From assembly GCA_017424235.1 (NCBI GenBank), contig JAFPAQ010000097.1:1-37200 (forward strand): DNA of 37,200 bases. Direction: 5' to 3'. Below are positions 31,890 through 37,200 of the stretch, piece after piece. The DNA is from Lachnospiraceae bacterium. GTDB taxonomy: Bacteria > Bacillota > Clostridia > Lachnospirales > Lachnospiraceae. The notes under the pieces are model-generated. The model saw only the letters and a list, made by a program, of their open reading frames with translations. It was not told the origin of the DNA and made no database searches. Positions within the stretch are counted from its first letter, which is position 1. The number at the start of each line of letters is the position of its first letter. The translations under genes were made by a program, and so were the position numbers.

Positions 31890-33800
31890 ATGAACCTTGG
31901 AAAAAAAGAAAATGATGAACAATTTAAACCCTACATCGGTGCTGAGCAGACTCAGCCTGAACTAACTCCGATTTCAATTGTACTTGGAATCATGCTGGCT
32001 GTAATATTTGGTGCCGCCAATGCTTATCTGGGACTGCGTGTAGGCATGACAGTATCTGCTTCCATTCCGGCAGCAGTTGTATCAATGGGCGTACTTAGAA
32101 TGCTTCTGAAAAGAAGCTCCATTTTAGAGAGTAATATGGTGCAGACTATAGGTTCTGCCGGTGAATCTGTTGCTGCCGGCGTTATTTTTACTATGCCTGT
32201 ACTGTTTTTGTGGTCTAGCGAAGGAGTCTCTGATAAGCCAAGCATGCTTACAATTATGCTGATTGCACTTATGGGTGGTGTCCTGGGCGTATTATTTATG
32301 ATTCCACTTAGAAAAGCACTTATTGTAAAAGAACATAAAACTCTCCCCTATCCGGAAGGAACCGCATGTGCTGAAGTTCTTCTTGCCGGCGAAAAAGGTG
32401 GAGCATCTGCTAAATTTGTTTTTACAGGAATGGGATTGTCTGCAATACTTAAATTTATAACTGATGGACTTAAAGTAGTATCAGGTACTATCACAATACC
32501 ATTAAAAGCACTAAAAACAGAATTTTCTACAGAAGTCTATCCTGCACTCATAGGTGTCGGATATATCTGTGGATTAAAAATATCTTCATATCTTTTTGCA
32601 GGAGGAATACTTGGATGGTTTGTACTCATTCCTGCAATTGTAGCATTTGGTGGTGATACAATAATGTATCCGGGAAAAGTATCAATTGCGGAAATGTACG
32701 AAGCTGGTGGAGCAAGTGCTATCTGGAGCAGTTATATCAGATATATCGGAGCCGGAGCAGTTGCTGCCGGTGGAATATTCAGTCTTGTTAAATCTCTTCC
32801 TATAATTTTTGGTACATTTGTTGATACTATTAAGAGTTTAAAAGGCAGCAACAGTTCTTCAGAAGAAAAAATAAAAAGAACTGACCTTGATTTCAATATC
32901 AAGCTTGTCATCATCGGTATTCTGGTAATAATAGTTGCAATCGCTATTTTCCCTGACATACCTGTTTCAATTCCCAGTGCTATTATTATAGCTGTATTTG
33001 GATTTTTCTTTGGGGCAGTTTCTTCTCGAATGGTAGGACTTGTAGGCAGCAGTAATAACCCTGTATCAGGAATGGGAATTGCGACTTTATTATGTTCTAC
33101 ATTTATTTTAAAAGCATCCGGTAATATCGGTATAAATGGAATGATTGGTTCTATCGCAATCGGTTCCATTATATGTATCGTAGCTTGTATGGCCGGTGAT
33201 ACCTCACAGGATTTAAAAACCGGTTTTATCCTTGGTGCTACTCCTAAAAAGCAACAGATTGGTGAACTCATCGGTGTTATTGTATCAGCACTTGCAATTG
33301 GTGGTGTACTTCAGCTTTTAGATGCAGCATGGGGATTTGGTTCAGAAGAACTCTCAGCCCCACAGGCAACTCTTATGAAGATGATAGTCGAGGGTGTAAT
33401 GAATGGAAATCTTCCATGGATGCTTGTATTCATCGGTGTATTTATTGCTGTTGTAATTGCAATCCTTGGTATACCTGTACTTCCTGTTGCCATTGGATTA
33501 TACTTACCACTTGAACTTTCAGTTCCAATGATAATCGGTGGACTTATCAAATATTTTGTATCAAAGAAAAAGAGCAAAGAAGATGCTGAAAGCGAAGCCG
33601 GAAACGGTGTATTATTCTGCTCAGGACTTATTGCAGGAGAAGGTATCATTGGTGTTGTCCTTGCAGTCCTTGCAGTATTGGGTTATGACAAATTTATCGA
33701 TTTGTCAGGAAATCTTAATCTTGGAATAATAGGTGGACTTGTCGTACTTATAATCCTGTCATTTGGTATTTTACATGCCGAAAAATCAAATAAAAAATAA
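31890..33800 (+). CDS. OPT-family oligopeptide transporter
   Basis: 636 residues with about 14 to 16 membrane helices. The start IGAEQTQPELTPISIVLGIMLAVIFGAANAYLGLRVGMTVSASIPAA, the PYPEGTACAEVL motif, and the later GDTSQDLKTGFILGATPKKQQIGE are typical of the prokaryotic OPT branch. These take up oligopeptides, or in some members metal chelates, using proton or sodium gradients; the substrate is not predictable. The ATG at 31890 has AAGGAGA nine bases upstream; the GTG at 31884 is too close. It is the only long plus-strand gene in the right half and is divergent from mgtE. No convincing promoter could be picked. Confidence 0.93.
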   Translation: MNLGKKENDEQFKPYIGAEQTQPELTPISIVLGIMLAVIFGAANAYLGLRVGMTVSASIPAAVVSMGVLRMLLKRSSILESNMVQTIGSAGESVAAGVIFTMPVLFLWSSEGVSDKPSMLTIMLIALMGGVLGVLFMIPLRKALIVKEHKTLPYPEGTACAEVLLAGEKGGASAKFVFTGMGLSAILKFITDGLKVVSGTITIPLKALKTEFSTEVYPALIGVGYICGLKISSYLFAGGILGWFVLIPAIVAFGGDTIMYPGKVSIAEMYEAGGASAIWSSYIRYIGAGAVAAGGIFSLVKSLPIIFGTFVDTIKSLKGSNSSSEEKIKRTDLDFNIKLVIIGILVIIVAIAIFPDIPVSIPSAIIIAVFGFFFGAVSSRMVGLVGSSNNPVSGMGIATLLCSTFILKASGNIGINGMIGSIAIGSIICIVACMAGDTSQDLKTGFILGATPKKQQIGELIGVIVSALAIGGVLQLLDAAWGFGSEELSAPQATLMKMIVEGVMNGNLPWMLVFIGVFIAVVIAILGIPVLPVAIGLYLPLELSVPMIIGGLIKYFVSKKKSKEDAESEAGNGVLFCSGLIAGEGIIGVVLAVLAVLGYDKFIDLSGNLNLGIIGGLVVLIILSFGILHAEKSNKK

Positions 33801-33801
33801 T

Positions 33802-33849
33802 TAGCAAATCGAGTAGGAGGAAATAAATTCCCTCCTACTCGATTTGCTA
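33802..33849. terminator. 19-bp perfect hairpin between OPT and the HEPN/MNT remnant
   Basis: TAGCAAATCGAGTAGGAGG (33802-33820) and its exact complement (33831-33849) surround a 10-base loop. On the minus strand it is followed by ATTATTTTTTATTTG, so it best serves the minus-strand genes at 33890-34453; it may also stop OPT transcripts. Confidence 0.75.
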
Positions 33850-33889
33850 TACAAATAAAGACTATACAGTAATTATTTTAGTTGCTCCT

Positions 33890-33964
33890 TTACTGCATAA
33901 ATTCATAGCTATCAAGTCTTTCTGAATAATCCCTGGGTGAACCCTTTTCAAGCATATATTTCAT
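33890..33964 (-). CDS. 24-residue small open frame with a good ribosome site
   Basis: ATG at 33964 has AAAGAGG seven bases upstream; the peptide begins MKYMLEKGSPRDYSERL and ends YEFMQ. It lies 23 bases after the HEPN remnant and just before the hairpin at 33802. It may be a real small protein or the start of a lost longer one. I do not recognise it. Confidence 0.3.
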   Translation of the reverse strand: MKYMLEKGSPRDYSERLDSYEFMQ

Positions 33965-33987
33965 TATTTTTCCTCTTTAATGTTGTG

Positions 33988-34146
33988 TCAAATCCAATTA
34001 TTTTCAATAGTATGTGATAGCTGTATAAACATATCATAGTACTTATTTTTAGTCTGATTAATAATATCTATTGCAATAGCTTCATTATAAGAATAAATAT
34101 CTTTTAAATTCTTTAATGCAGATTGAAAATTATCAAATTTTTTCAT
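33988..34146 (-). pseudogene. HEPN toxin with internal deletion (HI0074-like)
   Basis: A 52-residue frame. The first 22 residues (MKKFDNFQSALKNLKDIYSY) match the start of HEPN-domain nucleotidyltransferase-binding proteins, and the rest (AIDIINQTKNKYYDMF..., ending ENNWI) matches their C-terminus. The middle, including the R-x4-H RNase motif that would read near RNNVSHAYNE, is missing. The join falls at YNE, a sequence that may have been repeated at both break points. The ATG overlaps the MNT gene by 14 bases (ATGAAAAAATTTGA), the usual layout of these pairs. Ribonuclease action should be lost. The comparison comes from my memory of the family. Confidence 0.6.
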
Positions 34147-34453
34147 ATATTACTATTCCTTCCTGCTCAATAGATTCCAGCAATTTACTTTGAACCGGTT
34201 TTTTTAAATCAACAATATCAAACTCAAGTAATGTAGAAGTTTCTTCATCAACTGACAAAATAAACTGACTACTAAATCCACCATAAAATGCCAAATCAAT
34301 ATCACTTCGTTCTTTAAAATCCCCTCTGGCTCTTGAACCAAACAGAATCACTTTCTCAACATTATTACATTGAGCCAATTTAATTATTTCATGTAATACT
34401 ATTGGTTTTATTCCTGTTTTTTTAGATAATGCTTCTATCATATCATACCGCAT
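34133..34453 (-). CDS. MNT-type minimal nucleotidyltransferase (antitoxin)
   Basis: 106 residues. The nucleotidyltransferase core is clear: LFGSRARGDFKERSDIDLAF with Gly39-Ser40 and the metal ligands Asp51 and Asp53, then FDIVDLKK carrying the third acidic residue. In HEPN/MNT modules such proteins silence the HEPN RNase by adding AMP to it. The start is the ATG at 34453 (AAGGAGG seven bases upstream); the frame extends seven codons further without a site. Its partner is the deleted HEPN gene at 33988-34146, overlapped by 14 bases. The protein looks complete, although its usual target has been lost here. Confidence 0.88.
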   Translation of the reverse strand: MRYDMIEALSKKTGIKPIVLHEIIKLAQCNNVEKVILFGSRARGDFKERSDIDLAFYGGFSSQFILSVDEETSTLLEFDIVDLKKPVQSKLLESIEQEGIVIYEKI

Positions 34454-34548
34454 GTTAATTCCTCCTTGCCACATTAATGTACTCTCAATTTGTGTAAAAA
34501 TCTTAATTAATCGTATCTATTCATTACCTTTATCATTTTCCAGTAACT

Positions 34549-34557
34549 ATTTTACCA
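34549..34557 (-). promoter_or_regulatory. Possible extended -10 of the MNT gene
   Basis: TGGTAAAAT on the minus strand, an extended -10 form, lies about 95 bases before the MNT start, with only a T run at the -35 place. Confidence 0.3.
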
Positions 34558-34673
34558 CAATAAAACTGTACTAAAAAAGATAAGAACTCTCTGTGGCTTA
34601 TTTTACAACAAACACTTACACTTTGAAATGAGAAAATCTAACTTTTTCCAAATAAATTTAAAAACATATGGTC

Positions 34674-34855
34674 GCAATAGGGACGTTCGCAATAGGGACA
34701 GGGCTTCTGTATCGCCTAAAAACACGATACCCTCGCAATAAGGACGTTCGCAATAGGGACGGGGCTTCTGTATCGTTGGGAAACACGATACAGAAGCCCT
34801 GTCCCTATTTCTACTATATTGGAAGCACTATACTGCAACAACTGTCACTATTGCG
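34674..34855. repeat. REP-like hairpin repeat, copy A
   Basis: The unit is bounded by TCGCAATAGGGAC on the left and its near-complement on the right (CTATTGCGA at the end). Its core is a 25-bp stem with one G-T pair (34752-34776 and 34785-34809; AATAGGGAC...GTATCGT) around TGGGAAAC. A second, shorter unit of the same type precedes it (from about 34690). About 117 bases (34718-34833) recur at 36799-36916. Such GGGAC/GTCCC hairpins resemble REP elements moved by RAYT transposases. Nothing else is seen in 34454-35011 apart from weak signals. Confidence 0.7.
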
Positions 34856-35011
34856 AAAAACTTTGTACATTCTTAGATCGTAAATAAGAAAAAAACTGAA
34901 TTACGTCCTGTGCTTTACATAATACCTTTTATTCAGTCCAAATTTATCACTGGTATTTTTACATATACATAGCAAAAATGCATTAGAATCGAAATTAAGA
35001 ACATTCTAGGA

Positions 35012-35040
35012 TAAAATAAAAAGCAATCTGAACGACTGCT
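35012..35040 (-). terminator. Terminator of the lipoprotein gene
   Basis: AGCAGTC pairs with GATTGCT (one G-U) around GTTCA on the minus strand, followed by TTTTATTTT. Confidence 0.75.
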
Positions 35041-35053
35041 CTTTATTTTATCC

Positions 35054-36181
35054 CTATTCTTCTGTACTTGTTTCTTCTGACGCATGATATTCTTCAGGCT
35101 TTACTGTTCCTGGTGCATCTGGTTTATCCATTGTAAATACGGTTCCTTCTTTGCAGCGGCAGACTAAATCACTTCCAGGACCATGATACCCACCAAAATA
35201 TGTATCACCGATTTTAATGCCTTCCGATAATGGATAATCTACAACTGTATTAAATGTACGATTACCTGGTTCTACTATCACAAATGTATTGTCCGATTTT
35301 ATACTTTTTTCAATTTTAGAACAATCTTCCTTATATAGTCCTTCATATAAATCATGAAATAAATGCCATCTTGCATCTTCCCTATCAGTTTCATACTCGG
35401 CATTTGACATTCTTCTATTATAGTCATCTGAAATTTCACAAAGCCATTCCAGCATTCCTATCAGTTCACTCTCAGTATATATATAATCATTACTTAACGC
35501 ATTTATATGTTCTGATGTTACAACATCATCAAGTTCTTCTGTAAGTGTGCTGTTATTTTCCGTATATATCTCTATCTCATAATTATATTTGATTTCATTA
35601 TCTGTTTCATACTTATTTATGTCAAAATTATCAATTGCATCAAGGATTGAATTAAGAACTGGAGCAATACCTTGTTTTAGTTCCGAAACTGTTGGATATC
35701 CTTCGTTATTAGTCCACTCTTCCGACGGTGCTTCTATCTTCAAAAGTTCATCAATTGCATTTCTGTATTTTGGTAAGTTCTGTTCCAATTCTGCCAAATA
35801 TTCTTTATTCTTTTCATTATAGCTCTTAGGCACATACTTTTCTTCCATCAGATTTATGACTTCTTCATCTGTCATTGATGCTATATCCTTGATATTTAAC
35901 CCATCCGAATAATACAAATCATAAAATTTAATTTCATCACCATCAAATGCATATACTTCGAAAATTTTTCCTGTACCATATCCTTCATCTATATCAGCAT
36001 AATACCAAATCTTATATTCCGATTCAGGTGAAAATGCCTCTGCTAATGAAATCTCTTTTGAAAAAAGTTTCTTTGCAGGTGCTTTTTCACTGCTATCTGC
36101 TTCGCTTGATACCTTTCCACAGCCTGTAAGTGCTGTGATACACATTATTCCTGCCATTACTAACGCTAGTTTCTTCTTCAT
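35054..36181 (-). CDS. Unidentified lipoprotein
   Basis: 375 residues. The N-terminal signal peptide MKKKLALVMAGIMCITALTGC ends in a good lipobox (LTGC, lipid on Cys21), then a Ser/Glu/Ala linker to about residue 38. The rest is acidic and mostly helical: an early YADIDEGYGTG segment, a long helical middle with MTDEEVINLMEEKYVPKS, and a C-terminal beta-like region with FVIVEPGNRTFN and GDTYFGGYHGPGSD. I do not recognise the fold; it could bind a peptide or another cell-surface partner. AAGGAG stands nine bases before the ATG. It stands alone between two REP-like repeats, ending at the terminator at 35012-35040. Confidence 0.85.
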   Translation of the reverse strand: MKKKLALVMAGIMCITALTGCGKVSSEADSSEKAPAKKLFSKEISLAEAFSPESEYKIWYYADIDEGYGTGKIFEVYAFDGDEIKFYDLYYSDGLNIKDIASMTDEEVINLMEEKYVPKSYNEKNKEYLAELEQNLPKYRNAIDELLKIEAPSEEWTNNEGYPTVSELKQGIAPVLNSILDAIDNFDINKYETDNEIKYNYEIEIYTENNSTLTEELDDVVTSEHINALSNDYIYTESELIGMLEWLCEISDDYNRRMSNAEYETDREDARWHLFHDLYEGLYKEDCSKIEKSIKSDNTFVIVEPGNRTFNTVVDYPLSEGIKIGDTYFGGYHGPGSDLVCRCKEGTVFTMDKPDAPGTVKPEEYHASEETSTEE

Positions 36182-36342
36182 AATACGTTACTCCTTATTC
36201 CTAATTATTGTTTTTGCGCACTATATTTTATTTATTCCATTCTCGCCCAGAACCTTATTCCAGTATTGTTCTATATATGTACACAAAAAGTATTAGCAAT
36301 AAATATGTTTACATAACACGAATATAATTTTAGCACAATGTG

Positions 36343-36382
36343 TATACTATGTATATAGTATATTATTTATGTATTTTATAAT
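36343..36382 (+). promoter_or_regulatory. Promoter with palindrome upstream of the XRE gene
   Basis: A perfect TATAAT at 36377-36382 lacks a good -35. In its place, at 36343-36362, lies a 20-base palindrome TATACTA-N6-TAGTATA, as expected for a dimeric repressor site. It is a likely self-control site for the gene at 36479. The gap 36182-36478 holds nothing else. Confidence 0.5.
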
Positions 36383-36478
36383 GTATATGCTTTTCAATTA
36401 GTAAAATTCGCAAACTATAAATAAGGGAGTCGCAAAAGTAGCAACAGTTGGTGTAATATTATCAAGAGGTGAATTGTT

Positions 36479-36727
36479 ATGAAAAATGGAATATTTACAA
36501 TAAATGATTATGGATATATATCTGTAAGTATAAAACCAATAATGGATAAAAAAGGAATAAATAGAAATGAACTCTGTAGAAGCATAGATTCGCGATATGA
36601 AGTTGTTAATAAATGGTATAACGGAACTATTGAAAAGATTGATACTGATGTGCTGGCTCGTATTTGTTATGTTTTAGCGTGTAAACCGGAAGATATAATT
36701 CATTATAATTATCCAAAGTCAGAATAA
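36479..36727 (+). CDS. Small XRE/Cro-type DNA-binding regulator
   Basis: 82 residues. The Cro/CI-type helix-turn-helix fills most of it: VSIKPIMDKKGINRNELCRSIDSRYEVVNKWYNG, then DTDVLARICYVLACKPEDIIHY, the fifth-helix pattern of this family (HTH_26-like). Such short proteins repress, often themselves, or are mobile-element regulators. AGAGGTG lies seven bases before the ATG. Upstream is a palindrome over the promoter (36343-36362). Downstream the frame continues past the stop as coding-like sequence (36728-36823) into a REP-like repeat. No partner toxin is visible. Confidence 0.85.
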   Translation: MKNGIFTINDYGYISVSIKPIMDKKGINRNELCRSIDSRYEVVNKWYNGTIEKIDTDVLARICYVLACKPEDIIHYNYPKSE

Positions 36728-36823
36728 CGGATTAAAAAAGAAACACCTTTTGTTTCTACATATGCTGCTTTGTTGGGATTAGAAGAAGGGGACGCACCAA
36801 AAACACGATACCACTCGCAATAA
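36728..36823 (+). pseudogene. Coding-like remnant at the edge of repeat copy B
   Basis: Directly after the XRE stop, the same frame stays open for 31 codons and reads like protein (PFVSTYAALLGLEEGDAPK, then TRYHSQ) before TAA at 36821. Its last codons lie inside the REP-like repeat (from 36799). It has no start or ribosome site. It may be the 3' end of a lost gene carried with the repeat; a RAYT transposase tail is a guess. Confidence 0.35.
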
Positions 36824-36916
36824 GGACGTTCGCAATAGGGACAGGGCTTCTGTATCGTTGGGAAACACGATACAGCAAGCCCCGTCCCTATTTCTACTAT
36901 ATTGGAAGCACTATAC
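36799..36916. repeat. REP-like hairpin repeat, copy B
   Basis: A close direct copy of 34718-34833. The stem is 36834-36858 with 36867-36892, one base bulged, around the same TGGGAAAC loop. The tail CAGCAAGCCCCGTCCCTA is repeated once more at 36916-36933, outside the hairpin. Between this and the window-end fragment (36934-37041) nothing is seen. Confidence 0.7.
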
Positions 36917-37041
36917 AGCAAGCCCCGTCCCTACAGGCTGTCCGAAAAACTATAGATAGCCTGTGCTCTGAACGATATGTTTAATTATTAAAGGTTAAAT
37001 TGTATCTGTTTTTGTAAAAAAATCCTTTTGAAAAAAATTGA

Positions 37042-37200
37042 TATCGAAAAGTTGATGATTTCTATACCGCACAGAGTGCCACTGACGCATATCAGAAGAA
37101 ATGTGCCAAGTGGGAAGACACTTACGGAGAGAAAACCACTCCAAAAGCCGAATCAATGCACGAAAAGTTACAGCGGTATCAAGAAAAGGCTGACAGGCAG
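37042..37200 (+). CDS. Fragment of an unidentified protein running off the window
   Basis: A frame open for 53 codons from just after a TGA (37039-37041) to the end. It reads as protein: KVDDFYTAQSATDAYQKK, then CAKWEDTYGEK and KLQRYQEKADRQ, charged and helical with coiled-coil character. The first ATG is late (near 37159), so the 5' end looks lost or the start is unusual. An overlapping frame from ATG 37055 is also open but has poor composition. I cannot name it; a mobile-element protein is possible. Confidence 0.35.

Noticed and set aside
32732..33649. Two minus-strand open frames inside the OPT gene
   Set aside because: Antisense shadows of a long hydrophobic coding frame; no ribosome sites and biased Ile/Pro composition.
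34668..36921. Open frames of 70-71 codons over the repeat units
   Set aside because: They run through hairpin repeats and give inverted-repeat peptides (for example IQKPCPY); they do not look like proteins.

Overview
This window looks like a piece of a low-GC Firmicutes chromosome, most likely a Lachnospiraceae-type (Clostridia) gut or rumen anaerobe. The grounds are AGGAGG-type ribosome sites, the large single-chain PurL, a cysS-mrnC-rlmB-sigH housekeeping block, secreted xylanase and beta-glucanase, and surface Ig-like repeats. No rRNA, tRNA, CRISPR array or intact transposase gene was seen. Most genes are on the minus strand.

Region by region. 1-4160: the tail of a plus-strand gene converges on purL through a shared terminator. 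4160-6280: a TetR regulator and a small conserved protein, divergent from a VanZ-family protein, ending in a 31-bp perfect hairpin. 6270-12000: a minus-strand housekeeping block running deoD, cysS, mrnC, rlmB, sigH, a stand-alone receiver domain and a YerB/DUF3048 protein. 12109-14256: ispF and a phosphohexomutase. 14530-19791: a 1753-residue modular GH10 xylanase. 20075-21661: a chemoreceptor-like protein with no signalling tip. 21950-25109: a four-gene run of GH16 lipoprotein, C39-like peptidase, acidic protein and membrane acyltransferase. 25240-27119: a GntR/ABC transporter operon with a strong palindromic operator. 27291-29738: a fusion of an S51-like peptidase domain to degenerate GGDEF and intact EAL domains. 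30045-33800: mgtE with a structured leader containing an internal terminator, divergent from an OPT-family transporter. 33890-37200: an accessory stretch with an MNT antitoxin gene beside an internally deleted HEPN toxin gene, REP-like hairpin repeats, a lipoprotein, a small XRE regulator, and a coding fragment running off the window.

The most unusual items are: the S51-GGDEF-EAL fusion; the tipless chemoreceptor; the HEPN/MNT module in which the toxin has lost its catalytic segment; two small non-autonomous insertions (168 bp and 27 bp), each with GTAA-like ends and an exact 8-bp target duplication, as expected of IS66-type MITEs; a pair of REP-like repeats; and the mgtE leader, which does not look like an M-box. 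Carbohydrate breakdown (GH10, GH16), c-di-GMP signalling and chemosensing lie close together, but no direct regulatory link between them can be read from the sequence.
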